Part shown: one piece after another, positions 43,996 through 55,531 of the stretch | Layout of the letters: every line of letters begins with the position of its first letter | Position numbering within the stretch: the stretch's first letter is position 1 | NCBI GenBank assembly: GCA_029532415.1 | Contig: JAQOTA010000052.1 | Location: forward strand, 3,348,001-3,412,000 | Direction of reading: 5' to 3' | DNA from: Marasmius tenuissimus | Taxonomy: Eukaryota; Basidiomycota; Agaricomycetes; Agaricales; Marasmiaceae | Length of the DNA: 64,000 nt | Notes under the pieces: model-generated | Database searches by the model: none | What the model was told of the DNA's origin: nothing | Seen by the model: only the letters and a program-made list of their open reading frames with translations | Translations under genes and position numbers: made by a program

Positions 43996-45546
43996 CTACT
44001 CCGTCGATCCCTCCGCATTTCCCGAGCTATACCCTGCAAACATCCATTCCAATCCATCTTCCGCTCCTACAACGTTCGCCTGTGCTACCGGCTTCTGCTG
44101 GAATGCTCCCAGTTCCGCCTGTACCATTGACCTATACCTCCTCTCTTCTATCGGAATCCTCTTCGCTGATGCACAATTTCCTTTCCCTCCTCCACATCTT
44201 GCTCCGCATCCCCAACATTCTCCTGATCCTGGCTTCCAGGTGCCCGGCGTTATCGGGTACACCACTCGTTCGTTCAGTATATCCCGGCCCCACTGGTTGA
44301 CGAAGTTGGCAACATCCTGTCGCCATAGGATGTGCCCCTGTGGGGTATCCGGTCGCTGTTCGTACCGGTTGACGTTCTCTCGAAGCGTCTCCTTCTGTGC
44401 CGGTGTGAGCCTCGACACCCTCGCCTGCGTCTGGCGTTGTTGAGCTCCCTGGTATTGTATGTTGCCGCGTCTCCCCGTGTTCGTCCTAAAGGGGTCTGCA
44501 GTCGTCGCTGCACTGGCCTGGTTGCCCTGTCGTGGCTGCGCTGGACCCTGGTGGATTTGGATGTTGCCGAACGAATTGGCAAGCTTCGTTCTCGGGGTGT
44601 TTGGTGCCTGCAGCGCTACCTGGTGTGCTCGTAGGGTCTGTATGTCCCTCGCTGTTTTGAGCTTCTCCCTAATGACTTTGATGTCCACCTTCTTCAACGC
44701 GTCTCTGAACGCTGCCCAATCGCTGGCCTCTTCGTCCACGTGTACTTGTAGGAATCGAGGTAGGTTCTTGTGAACACTGACGATGTAGGCTGCCGTGTCT
44801 GCGATACTTCCCGCCTTCGCAAGCCCGTACACCGTGTCAGCAAACTTTTGATGTGGCCACTGGTTCGTTTCCTTGTCCTTGACCTCCAGTCCGTCAATTG
44901 AGAGCTGCATCTCCAGCAGTTCTTTGATGAAATCCGCCGGTTTCCTGGTTACGATCTCTCTCGCTGGGAACTCTGCCATCAGCAGCGACTTGTACGTTCT
45001 CCATCCTGCTTCCTTCTGAGCCTCTGTTAGCTCACTGTGCCACTTCTCAGCCCTGCTTCCCTCCTTGAAGAACAACTCTACTCCCTCCACAAACTCGTCC
45101 GGCTTCTTCATCATCTGCCCAAATGCTATCTCCGCCTTCTTCAAGAACATCTTCGAGCTCATCTTTTCCCCCACTTCTCCTCCCCATTCTAGATTCAGCT
45201 CTCCTGTCATAGCAGGTCGTACTTGTTGCTTAGGTGATGGTGGTTGTGAGAATAGCGGCGACACTGGTTGCACCTTCTGCTTCTCGGGGGTTGGCGGTCG
45301 TGTGAATAGTGGTGATTGTGGTACTGTCGACGGCGCCCTTGATGGGGGTGCCGATGCTGGTGTAAAGTCCACTCCTCTTCTCGCTGCTACTTGGTGGAAC
45401 CACGCTCTGTGGCCCTCTGACGGCTCGTACGGTGCTGGTTCTGGTGTTTTGGTTTCTTGTGCGCCTTCTGCTGGGAATTGGATCGAGGATTCGGTGCTTG
45501 GTGCTGTTGATAACGTAGATGGTATCGATGTAGATGCCGTTTTCAC
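43996..45546 (-). CDS. Gypsy gag (516 codons)
   Basis: A Ser/Thr/Pro-rich N-terminus (residues 1-110) precedes the capsid-like helical region (KAEIAFGQMMKKPDEFVEGV, HSELTEAQKEAGWRTYKSLL). A Gln-rich segment leads to a cysteine cluster, C-W-G-C-G-A-R-C-G then a distant C, which may stand in for the CCHC knuckle. It begins about 170 nt inside the 5' LTR. No stop or frameshift was seen. Confidence 0.9.
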   Translation of the reverse strand: MKTASTSIPSTLSTAPSTESSIQFPAEGAQETKTPEPAPYEPSEGHRAWFHQVAARRGVDFTPASAPPSRAPSTVPQSPLFTRPPTPEKQKVQPVSPLFSQPPSPKQQVRPAMTGELNLEWGGEVGEKMSSKMFLKKAEIAFGQMMKKPDEFVEGVELFFKEGSRAEKWHSELTEAQKEAGWRTYKSLLMAEFPAREIVTRKPADFIKELLEMQLSIDGLEVKDKETNQWPHQKFADTVYGLAKAGSIADTAAYIVSVHKNLPRFLQVHVDEEASDWAAFRDALKKVDIKVIREKLKTARDIQTLRAHQVALQAPNTPRTKLANSFGNIQIHQGPAQPRQGNQASAATTADPFRTNTGRRGNIQYQGAQQRQTQARVSRLTPAQKETLRENVNRYEQRPDTPQGHILWRQDVANFVNQWGRDILNERVVYPITPGTWKPGSGECWGCGARCGGGKGNCASAKRIPIEERRYRSMVQAELGAFQQKPVAQANVVGAEDGLEWMFAGYSSGNAEGSTE

Positions 45547-45697
45547 AAACTTTCCGTCTGAACCTCGCGCCGGTAATACCCTCTTTCCTCTAGCTATCTT
45601 TCCGCCTGTTCGTTCCGTACTCTGTGACGCTTCTGAACTCCGATTTTATATGCCAAACTCCGTACGCCAGACTCCTTGCGTTGTGGATATCGAATAT

Positions 45698-45710
45698 GCT
45701 CTCGTCACCA
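45698..45710 (-). promoter_or_regulatory. primer-binding site, tRNA-Leu type
   Basis: Its plus-strand sequence GCTCTCGTCACCA equals the 3' end of a tRNA with CCA. The tRNA-Leu at 36430 ends in ACTCTCATCA-CCA, so 11 of 13 positions agree. Confidence 0.7.
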
Positions 45711-45713
45711 AGA

Positions 45714-45862
45714 TGTGGTGGGGTGTGGGATGCCAAAGACGAAGAAGATGAGAAATGCTCGTGATAGTCTAACAATGATCTAGGTACATGCCTCCGTCTC
45801 GTGTATCTACTAGTCCAAACAAGGCCACATAGTGGCTGTGTACTACGCCCTACCCTACTACA
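45714..45862 (-). repeat. 5' LTR of the Gypsy element (149 bp)
   Basis: Identical to 39297-39445 over all 149 bp, by direct comparison. Confidence 0.95.
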
Positions 45863-46706
45863 CCAGTCGGCTCAGCTGCCAGCGTGTCGATGCTTCTGAA
45901 TCACAATCGATTCCGGAGGCAATAAGTAAGAGCAGCTCACACGACTGCGAGATGTTTTCACCCGAGCTCATTCTCGAAGTCTGAGTGATTCATTTGTGTA
46001 TTCAAGACGTACGTCATTTCCCCCTCAACTGTTTCTCTGCTGGCGATCCGACACACCCAGGAGGTCTCGAGCGCTGCTGGATAGCCAGGCTCCCGGTACC
46101 CATCCGCCACACCGTAAAGTTTCTCCGGCAGTCAGTTACAGCACGACCCAAGTCAAACTCAGCTCGTCGTATGAAGAGTGGGCTGGGTTCGTAGTATGAT
46201 TGCCTGTCGGTGAACCCTTCATACGGTGGGTGGGCCCCGGGAGCCTGCCAGATATCGCAGTGTAACCAAGGTTACGTGTCATGCATGTATCAATAGTTAA
46301 TTATACGTATTGGTATGAGGATCTCAGACTGCAAGGAATCTTCAGTACTCCTATCTGCAGAAGCGGGTTTCGCCCAGCGGAAGCCTAATGTCCCGATCTG
46401 GACCTTCCCCAGGAAGTGAGCGGAGCATGGCGTAGAATAGCAATAGAACTTGGCGCACGTAGGTATGTATTCCTTTCGTTCGAAAAATGTACAATGATTA
46501 ATACAAACCTGTAAATACGTAGTAGAGAATTATCTAATAATGTCTGAGTCAGTACAACCTACTGTCCACAACTAAGTACCTAAGTCAAGGTATGGCAAAT
46601 CGATTTGCGAAAGTCAGTGTCAAGTAGAAATTTCTTCACCAATCAAGCGATAGATATCAGAAGAGCAATGGTTAGGACTCCAACGCTGTGTATGAAGATC
46701 TGTGGT
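45863..46706. other. intergenic after the Gypsy insertion
   Basis: The first bases (CCAGTCGGCTCAGCTGCC) continue what was adjacent to 39296 before insertion. No gene was recognised; the downstream part is the 3' flank of the methyltransferase gene. Confidence 0.4.
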
Positions 46707-47834
46707 TCACAGGCGTGGCGAATAAACCGTGTGGTATATCGACACCAGCCCGGGTGTGTTTCGGATGTCGTGGTATGCATGGTTGATCAATGCGTCAATA
46801 TCTGTGTTCTGATATCCAGACTCCAGCAGAACGCGTCGGCAGGCTTCCATATATCTCTTCACGCACTTTCTAAAGTCCCTGCCAATCTGCCTTAGCGCCT
46901 CGTCTCCTTGCCATCCGCCGATTGGGACATAGAACGGGCGCGTCGTGACATCCCCGAATCCTCCGGATTGGTCGATCATCTGAGGAATAAACCGAGATAC
47001 GGAAGGTATTCCCCGGCGTTGGAGAAGCGTTTCGTTCAGAACGTCATAGAATCGGTGAAAGTTGGGGACGTCGTGTGCTGGGGCCACTCCGTCGATATCT
47101 GGATGGAACGCGGCGTATCTTCCCCATTCTCCCGAATAAAACATTCCACCCCGTACAAGAAGTCGTGCCGCTTCGTTGATGATGGTCCGATAGTCGTTCA
47201 CCTGCAGTGCCATCAGCCCGTAATTTTTGTCCGGTGGAAAGTTATGATACGCACCGTCAATGAGGCACCACGAGCATGAACCACGTCAACCGTTCGGTCA
47301 TGGAATCGCGTTGGCTGGTTAATATCGTGTAATTCGAAATGTACATTCGGGGGTATGCTTGTTCTGGGTGCGATGGGAACTGCTCGATGATTCGCAAGAG
47401 GTTTGTGCTAGTAGAAGACACGGCTTACCGATGTCCAAGCCGTAAAATTCTACATGAGGAAACTCCTCAGCCATTTCGATGCACCTGTCGTATCGCATAC
47501 TCAGTTTTGTGAAAAGATTCGAGACAAAAGTCCATACCATTGCCCCATCCCAGTGCCAATGTCGACCGCGATGAGTTGTCGGTCGCGGTTCGGGGTGAAA
47601 ACATCATCAATGGGGCCAATGTAGTTTCCTCCAAGAAGCTGCTTCAAGATTTCATGCTGCTCGTCCAATCTCTGATATCTCCCTCGTGAGTTCCTTGTCA
47701 ATCGACGAAACACGATCACATACCTCGCTCTCTGCAGGGTCACTAGGAAGAGGGTAAGCAGCTGTAGGGTGAGAGGAGAATATTCGTCCACTGTGTTCAA
47801 CGAAGTGGGGGCCGAGGTCGTCAGTGTCCGACAT
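46707..47834 (-). CDS. SAM-dependent methyltransferase (class I)
   Basis: Exons on the minus strand read MSDTDDLGPHFVEHSGRIF, SSHPTAAYPLPSDPAESE, RLDEQHEILKQLLGGNYIG, IAVDIGTGMGQW (motif I, SAM site), MAEEFPHVEFYGLDI with VPIAPR, PPNVHFELHDINQPT, DVVHARGASLT, VNDYRTIINEAARLLVRGGM and FYSGEWGRYAAFHPDIDGV, then the C-terminal exon to TAG at 46707. This is a typical fungal small-molecule methyltransferase; its substrate is unknown. The start chosen is 47834, because a TATA box at 47881-47888 leaves the alternative ATG at 47861 only 20 bp away; the longer form would begin with MPNIPNIPN, a small repeat. Confidence 0.85.
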
Positions 47835-47880
47835 GTTGGGAATGTTGGGAATGTTGGGCATACACCGTCCCTTCGACTGC

Positions 47881-47888
47881 ATATATAG
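47881..47888 (-). promoter_or_regulatory. TATA box of the methyltransferase gene
   Basis: The minus strand reads ACTATATATGCAG, 47 bp upstream of the ATG at 47834. Confidence 0.5.
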
Positions 47889-50550
47889 TACGACCTTTCA
47901 CGCATATCTTCAATGAAACTGCACAAAGGAAGCCCGTGCAGCATGTTCAAGCACCACCCGAGAACGCGATCACTGGATGCTGGTCGTTGGCCACGGAGCG
48001 CGGTGGAAAATTTCCAGAAATTAAAACACGCGTCCCGTTCCATGTCAGGTAAAATGTTTCCACATAGATGTGGTACTACACATACCATTATACCACGCAT
48101 GCTTAATGATTCGTCGAAGAAGAGCGACGCCACCCATTTCTGTAGTAGACCGTAGAATGTGGCCCTGTCCGACCTGAGGATGACGACGGAAAGGATCATG
48201 CGGCAATTGCCGCAGCCATCCCTGGTGGCGATGCCCGGAGGTTTTGATCCTGCTCCGAATTCGGCTTGTCGTGGATAAAACGTTGACGTGCTCATGGCAT
48301 TGGTAGGTGGGTAGTACATGAACTGCGACTCAAAAAGGAATTCCATGTCGCTTATTTGAAACATCTTCGGCCCATCTATAGATGAAGGGACAGACTCCGC
48401 GTTTTTTTAAGTTCACACCCAGCGAACCGGGGAACCTCTTCGTCAATTTACGAAAGACCGAAAGGTTGAATTACTCGTCGAGACGCCCGTGTCCGACTCT
48501 GGTATGCCAGTCCTCTGCACATTTATCAGCGGTGATTAAACCGAAGCAACCACACCGATCCTACATAGCTGAGCTTGGGTATGCTTGCCTCAAGTTTCTC
48601 AGACCCTCAGCCATGATGTGGGATAAGCTGTGATCCCCAGTCCCTCGTGATGAAATCTAGGGGTCGTCTTTCCCAGCTACCCTGACCCTTTGATGCCGAA
48701 GACCTTACGACACTGCCCGAAAGTGATCCGCCTGGCAGCTCACTAGGTCCTTTCAGTAACCCATTCACCTTTTATGGTGCGCAGTCATTCTTCCCCTCGA
48801 TCTCGGAGATTTACTTATGACTTTCGGGCATCCCGAACCGTCGGTATCGTGGCCCTGGGATGAATGTACAGCATCATACATCATTAACTATCTCAAGATC
48901 TTTTCAAGTGGCGAGCGAGTCGTGACAAATTCTGTGGAAGGCAAACCACGCCGGCGTTCTGGTGAGACTTTCCATTTTTCATTCCTGAGTCGACGGTCCT
49001 CGATTCTTTCACTGTACAAGATGATACGACCCTTCTCTGGGCAGATTATGGATGAACAGTGGAAATGTCAAATGTTGTTCCGATAATCAAAACGACTTTT
49101 CCCCACTAGAAGATATACCGACATAACTTCTCCAGGCTATTGCACTCACGATGTTTCCCTCTACCTCAGAGTCCAGAAAAATGGCACGAAGCTTCTTCCG
49201 ATCTATGCAGCGCAATGAATCAACTTCAGCCATCACAGTCCAGCAAACTCAAGTCATGCAGGCGAATGGCTTGATTCAGACCGATTCTTCGATGGAGACT
49301 TCCATACGAGGCGTGTAGAGCCATATAAATTCCGGACGATTGCGCCGCGTAACTATGTCTTCGTCTGTCGATGAAGAAAGCTAGAAGGACGGAGCTCAGA
49401 CAGGACGACTGCGCTCGGAACATCTGCACCGAGATTCAAGTAGCCGCTTAGTTGCAAGGGCGAAGAAAACCATGGCCCAACAATTCACGCTTAAGCCATC
49501 AGGAAAGGAAGAATATTAGGGCTTTCATGTACAGCACGAGGAGTGCCGGCTCGACCACCAGGGGAGTCACGCTCCTCCTCTACTTTGGCTCCACCGAAGC
49601 TCGATATATGTTATACGCGCTCTCTGTTCAACTCTTTTTCAGAACAGCTCTACACATGTGAAACTCGAGACCGTCGGAGACGAACGTCCGACCAACTTGC
49701 CTAAATGATGCTTCACAGAATACCGTTCTCCAAGCCCGACGGTTCGATCGTATGGAAGAAACTCGCGTCGACCAGCAGACTGAGTCGAACCTTCAAACGG
49801 TCGTACTATTACCAGTTGATGACAAGCGTAGTCAGTCATACCACTTTCAATCGAGGGTGACACTCGCTGTTTCAAAATGCCACGGTACGTTCAAGGTTAG
49901 AGCGCTACTAAATTCCTCACACCACAATTAAGTGAAAGCCACCCCGTGTGGTGAGAGGTCTCCGCTATTGTGGTCCCGCGGAAGCTGAATGTGTACGTGA
50001 TGGTGGTCGAGGTATATTAGGGTATATTTAGGAATTAAATACTTAGCAACTGTTCAGGGAACATCCCGAGGTAATCAATCATGGTCAAAGCACAAAGCGC
50101 CGTCGTTATGACACACTTTGTGACCACGATGCTATGAAGACTTCTCGCTGCGCTCTGCGCAAGCCGAGCTTAAACTTCGGCTCGCTTCGAAAGTCCTTAC
50201 TCATTTCCTTCAATGGTTCAATTCTCCCCCGAAAGAGTTCTGAGAAGAAATTGAGAAGCCCTCACGGCTTCCTCCATCTCCCTAAAATTCAGGGCTATTC
50301 GAAAGGCATCATGGATCGCAAATGGATCGCATCAGAATGCCCAGACTTGACAAACTTGGAATCTTCTGTTGTTTCTGTTGGGCAAAGTTCTCCGCCACCA
50401 TTCCCCGACGGCAAAGCGGACTGGTCAGAGATGTGACGCGGCGGATTTGTTCAACGGTCCAATGGACCATGGGTTGCTCATTCGAGGGGCGAGTCAACGT
50501 TCACGCATCGATTAAGAATCATAATGTGAGTCCACATCGATCAAAATATA
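47889..50550. other. gene-poor stretch of 2.7 kb
   Basis: A minus-strand frame from ATG 48364 runs for about 160 codons (MFQISDMEFLFESQFMYY and beyond) but shows no domain I know and enters the methyltransferase promoter. Plus-strand frames such as 48817-49086 and 50134-50436 are not recognised either. No RNA or repeat was seen. Confidence 0.4.
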
Positions 50551-50649
50551 GCCCTCTTAGCTCAGTGGTAGAGCGCATCACTCGTATCTGCAGGTAGAGA
50601 ATCCCTGATCCCGATGATGAGGTCCATTGTTCAATCCAGTGAGGGGGCA
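50551..50649 (+). tRNA. tRNA-Thr (anticodon CGT) with a 27 nt intron
   Basis: GCCCTCTTAGCTCAGTGGTA starts the acceptor and D arm; the anticodon stem CATCA, loop CTCGTAA and stem TGATG form after removing 27 nt following position 37. TGTTCAATCC is the T loop, and GAGGGGGCA closes the acceptor stem with discriminator A. The mature length is 72 nt. Confidence 0.95.
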
Positions 50650-50888
50650 TATATTTTGCTCCATCCCTCTACCTAGTGCAACAAGTCGTTTGTCCCCAGG
50701 TTTCCTCAAAGTTCAGATACTTATCTACCCCTGTCCGTATTGACGAATGCTTCATGCATGACGTAAAAGTACTGCGTTCTGTAATGTAATTCATCGTGAT
50801 ACTAATTGTACATACTTGTAACAAAACTATGTTGGCGCCCATTGTGCAATATCCAACAGACTTGGTCCTAGCCAGCAGTCGGGTCAAA

Positions 50889-53477
50889 TCAGTGGTCACT
50901 CTCCTCCCACGTCCTCCCGACAGTCTTGACCAAGTCATGTTCCGTAAGTTTCTTCCCACTCGTGAAGTAGCCAGCAGCAATCTTCGCATCGATCTCCACT
51001 CGGGAGTCAGGGGGGATGAGGTGTTCTGTTAGAATATGTAGATCATCAATAAACAGCGACTTCCGAGTAGAAGAACGAAAAGCCTGAACTCACCCGGGAT
51101 ATCATACCTCTTCTTAATCGGAATTCCACTACCGACAATAGCGTCGTACTTCATATCGCTCATGGACACCATGTTGTCGATCTTGGTGATGCCTAACCAG
51201 TGCAAGATGTCGGGCATGAGGGCCTAGAAGGAATGGAAGTTGGCGGTAAGCGCCACAAGCGAACCGAAGCGTAGAGAGTAAAAATATCCACTTGGAACCG
51301 CATATCCTTTACACCCGCAATCATCTCGGTGCTCTTGAAGTATTTATCCGCCGAGTCGCCTCCACGTTTGCGGAGGTTGTACACAAGGTACCTGGCGGAA
51401 AGCACATGTAAGTAAGCGCCCCCTAGATGGTACCGACTAATGAGAAGCAGAGAACTCACTTCGTGACCTCACCCAAGGCTCTCCCCTCTTTACGGAAATA
51501 GACGACGACGCCGACGCCTCCACGCTGAGCAGTCCGTATGCACTCCTCCATCGCGTAGACGAGGTAAGGTTTGCACGTGCAAATATCAGAACCGAAGACG
51601 TCCGAGCCGTTGCCTGCGAGCGAGTCGGGAATTGTCCAGCTGTGCCAAAGTGGTGCGACTTACACTCATCATGAACACGGACGGTGACCTCCTTCGACTC
51701 GTCCCTAAGGAACTCAGGGCTCCCGAAGATGTATACGGTGAGATTGCCAATGGGAGGAAGGAAGACCTAGTGGAAATAAGTATCAACCAACCAGGTCATG
51801 GAGCAGAATATTCCAATTCACCTTGATGTCGGGCCTGGTGATGAGTTCAGGGTACATTCCACCGGTATCTTCGAAGAGAGCTCGACGAAGAAGAGTTTCG
51901 GAGCTGGATAACATAAAGATAAGTCAGTAAAATAAAGTAAAACGAAAGGAGGGTGGGGAAGATCCTGGCAGCAGTCAACCTGCAGAGTAACTGCGCCGAG
52001 TGCACGAAGCGGTCACCGCTGGGAATAACACTGCTGCCAAGACCTTGAGCAACGATGAGGAGTCGTTGAAAAGGAGTCGCCGAAATGAACCAGGCAGCGA
52101 CAACACTTGCGAGATCCCCCGGGAAGAAACGAGGAAATGATTGAAACTCACATGCCAAACCTCTCCGCAACTCCAGGCAACCACCAGACAGGCTCAACAG
52201 CCGCCTTGGACACGTTGATTTCTACACCTCCATCCCTGCTCTCGTCGATGCTACCGTCGGCTTTCTTGATGGGAGGGGACTTGAGTACGACCTTCCCGTC
52301 GATCTAACGAAGGTGTGAATGATGGGGAAAGGCAAAGTCAAAACCAGACGAGGACAAAAAGGATACCTCTATTTCACCTCGCCTCACGGTCTCGTCTATC
52401 TCGGAGAGCTTGATGTGAGCTCTGGTGACAGCAATACTGGGTCGAATATCTAATTCTAAACCTGAGGGGAATTGTAAGGACAGAAGAAGGGCGCAAGGGT
52501 GTAGGGTAACTTACCACCCTCCTCCTTGGACTTTATCTTGTCCGCGAACGCAGTCTGCACTAAATGCCCCCAAGGATCGAAGGAGACGATCTTGTGGCCT
52601 TTGTCTGTCCAAAAGTCAGCACCGTTTCGAAGACTTACAAAGGGACCGAGACATACCGCTTCCATCCTTTGGACCATACCACGATTCGTTGGGAGGGAAT
52701 TCCACGGGTGGCTCGGTCTTACTAAAATCGGGTCGATGTGCCGGGTCCAGGGTGCCCATAGCGATGGCCAACGCCCTGTAGATCGAGTAGCTCCCAGAGT
52801 GTGCACCGATAGCATTACGCTGTCGGATACTCCCGGGCAACCTGGAGCAGATGACAGGTCCGCGTTCAAGAGGCGAAGTGGCACCCCAAGTAAGCTTCAC
52901 AGGGGAGATACCTAGAACGAATTTAACAGATTAGATGGAACGAAAGGGCGAAGGACGCACCATGCTGATCAGGGTAGGTTGTGAGCAGAACACGCCCTGG
53001 GTAGAGAGCTTTCTCTCGTTCCTTCAGATCCTTCGAAGAAGCAGAAGCTGGGGTAACTTGCTGGGTGATCGAAGCTGATGCTGCATGAGGGAGTGACGAC
53101 GGCACGGAGGTTGAGAGGGGGGTTCCCAAGGATTCAGTAGACTCCTGCTTGCGAGGATGATAGATGGGCAGGCCTTGTCGTTCCGACGTCGGAGAGGAAG
53201 CAGTGAGATTGTCGAGCTGAATGGAGAAAGCATCCAGATAAGTGAAAGTGATATCCAGGAGACGGTGATAATAGCTAATGATAGTAGCCTGAGCCATGTT
53301 CAGTATCCAGCTCGGAGTTGACGAAGCTCTCTTCTCCTCCTTTTCTCTGCCTTGCACCCCATTCCAAGGCCTGAAGTCAAATGAAAGAATGAAGCTCACC
53401 TTGGCCTGCATAGCATTCTGGTTAGCCTGCAGCGCGTCAAGCTGCGCGAGAATCTTGGAAAGGATCTCTTCCGACAT
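50889..53477 (-). CDS. URC1: GTP cyclohydrolase II-like URC1 (uracil catabolism)
   Basis: URC1 is the GTP cyclohydrolase II homologue of the fungal URC pathway that breaks down uracil. The minus strand from ATG 53477 reads MSEEILSKILAQLDALQANQ, a variable Ser/Pro-rich segment, YPGRVLLTTYPDQHG, VKLTWGATSPLERGPVICSR, SIRQRNAIGAHSGSYSIYRA, MGTLDPAHRPDFSKTEP, IVSFDPWGHLVQ, KVVLKSPPIKKADG, EPVWWLPGVAERFG, the zinc site C-N-G-S-D-V-F-G-S-D-I-C-T-C with three Cys, YFRKEGRALGEVTK, YLVYNLRKRGGDSADKYFKS and MPDILHWLGITKIDNMVSMS. It ends EHDLVKTVGRTWEESDH at TGA 50889-50891. About ten introns interrupt it; no break was seen. Order and length fit the family. Confidence 0.93.
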
Positions 53478-53986
53478 AGTTCCTTGCTTTCGTGGTATTC
53501 CTGTTCAATCTGGTGGTAGTGGTGGGGGTTCTAACGACCGATTGTGAGGCCCACATTGCAAATATAACGAAGAACGCGCGTACCTCAAGGCTGTCGATAA
53601 CAATCTACCTCGAGGTATATCTCTCACTATCACGGCTCTCCTTCTCAATCTGTATAACAAATCGAATCCGATAACCCTATAAACGAGTCCCATAGGTCAG
53701 CAGTCGGGCACGAGGAAGCCATGCACTTACTGGTGCTCGTTTCTCGAGACTCACTGTTTGAACAGAGGATCTGTATGAAGAAATTAGATCGATTTGACGG
53801 CGTGAAGGATGTAGACGTACATGTGGTTCGAGGTCAAGATAGACGAGTTACGATACCGATGAGTAACGCATGCGGGGTAGATCCGAAGGAGGCGGGCCGA
53901 CGGCCGTGGCGGGATATCCTGATAAGGAAAGGTACGGCGCTTAATTATGAAGGGGCTATGTATACACTAGCTGACACCCTAGGCAA
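53478..53986. other. intergenic, nothing recognised
   Basis: Promoter of URC1 on one side and the 5' flank of tRNA-Ser on the other. A plus-strand frame at 53721-54008 runs into the tRNA gene and is probably not coding. Confidence 0.45.
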
Positions 53987-54077
53987 GCTGGGATGGCCGA
54001 GTCGTTAAGGCGAGTGATTTGAATAGCTCACTATCACTTGGTGTTTCACCGCGTAGGTTCAAATCCTGCTCCCAGCG
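53987..54077 (+). tRNA. tRNA-Ser (anticodon TGA) with a 9 nt intron
   Basis: GCTGGGATGGCCGAGTCGTT begins a class II tRNA; anticodon stem AGTGA/TCACT with loop TTTGAAA is formed after removing TAGCTCACT. The variable arm is GGTGTTTCACC, the T loop GGTTCAAATCC, the acceptor closes CCCAGC with discriminator G. Two nearly identical genes lie at 61.5 and 62.0 kb on the other strand. Confidence 0.95.
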
Positions 54078-55531
54078 AGTTTTTTCCCCCCTCTATCAAC
54101 CCTCTATCAACCTTCGCACAAACGCAACAGGCGGCTCGGCGTGCCCTCAATGGTACCATTCATATTCTATAGCAATGAAACGCGGCTTAGCTGAAAACTT
54201 TACTGGTATAACTCTTGCTACTGAAACTTGATATCAAGTAGAAAAGATCTCAAGGTTTTCAGCCAGTACGACCTATTCGCCACTGGCAGCTGCGAGAATA
54301 TAACTAGGATCCTAAACAACTGCAACGCCACCCGGTATATCAATGCATCAACGTTCAACGGTCGAGAGAAATGAGATTTGTCAGATTCCTAAACCAAATC
54401 ACATCGGACAATTCTGAGTCTGACTTTCTCCGATGCAAAGTGGTAAGTCATTGAACCAAAAACTTGAATTCAATCTGCTGATACGGGCTCTATGGGATGA
54501 ATTCAGAATAAGTTACAAGGCCTTGACTCATTGACACATGTTTGCCCTTACATCGTTACTCATATCCTACGGCAGCTCGCCATAATCACATTTTAGTTGA
54601 TGGTTGTACCAATACTTGATTGAAGCTAGTTATGTTCAATGCCAGGTGGGCTAGGTTCATCGATGCCATATGAACTGGGCTGGGGAATGCAGTACGGTCC
54701 CTCGGATATGAAACAGTCTACGGAGATCACCAACGAAGTGAGATCAAGGTAAATTGTTCTAGATCATGGACATCCTGATTTTGGATGTTTCTCGGCTCTG
54801 GAATGCAGAAAGGAACGAGTCACCAAAGCTGGAGGTCCCGGTCACTGTCAGGAGTCGCGTCGGCCTCAATTACAGTGAGCGCCCATAGACACCCATGCGC
54901 AGTTCACGGCACTTGTCATGCGGATTACAAAAGCGCCTTCTCACGCTCTAAGCACTTCTTGGCGAATGTCGCATTAACTCTTCCACTTTGACTTCCTCCC
55001 ACCACTATCATTTATGGTCACACGTCCAGTCACTTCGTGCCCAAAGCGAATGCTTTATACCTATGAATAACAGCCATCTACTACTTAGTTCGTTCCCAGT
55101 TGCCACCGACGTCGCCGTGATTCTATGGCACTCACACAACTTGACAGAAGCCAATCTTTCTGATTCTTCTGGAATCCAAACAGCCTGCAACGCCCTTCAA
55201 CACACGATATCATATCCTGTCCAATATTCACATAGAACTGGCAGGTATATATACACACAGGTTCCAACTCTAGTCGAATCGCGCTCAAAACCACTGCCCT
55301 TTAGGCTCGCCGTTTACCACTGTTTCAGACCGACGGCTGCCGATTGATTTTCCGTGGTTCTGTGGCGCTCGCACATGAGGCTAATTTGTTCGTAACGACC
55401 TTCACCTGACAGCATTCGTTATTTGGCGGTCACAACCAGACTGGGAGGTATATATACGGCACGCCTTCCCAAGTTTTTCTGATTCCAGTTCTATAAGCCA
55501 ACACAAACTCACGAGCGAACTCTGCAGAACA
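54078..55531. other. intergenic with copy C promoter
   Basis: No coding exon was recognised. The block TTCACCTGACAGCATTCGT at 55401-55419 and a TATATATA at about 55448-55456 precede the copy C start. Confidence 0.5.
55401..55419 (+). promoter_or_regulatory. 19 nt block shared by the promoters of copies C and D
   Basis: The identical 19-mer recurs at 57565-57583. It is 131 bp from the copy C ATG here and 156 bp from the copy D ATG there. It may be a regulatory site or simply a remnant of the duplication. Confidence 0.55.

Larger units (their letters stand above)
39297..45862 (-). mobile_element. Ty3/Gypsy LTR retrotransposon, complete, 6566 bp
   Basis: Two identical 149 bp LTRs enclose gag, a protease frame and pol on the minus strand. 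Flanks are CCAG at 39293-39296 and 45863-45866, a 4 bp duplication that becomes 5 bp (ACCAG) if the terminal A of the LTR is counted. The primer-binding site TGGTGACGAGAGC is at 45698-45710, 3 nt inside the 5' LTR. The three coding frames differ, so expression needs frameshifts or internal starts. There is no envelope gene and no chromodomain was seen at the end of pol. Equal LTRs and open frames point to a very recent insertion. Confidence 0.95.

Noticed and set aside
45065..45751. Plus-strand open frame of 228 codons
   Set aside because: It is the reverse of the Gypsy gag gene and runs into the LTR; no domain.
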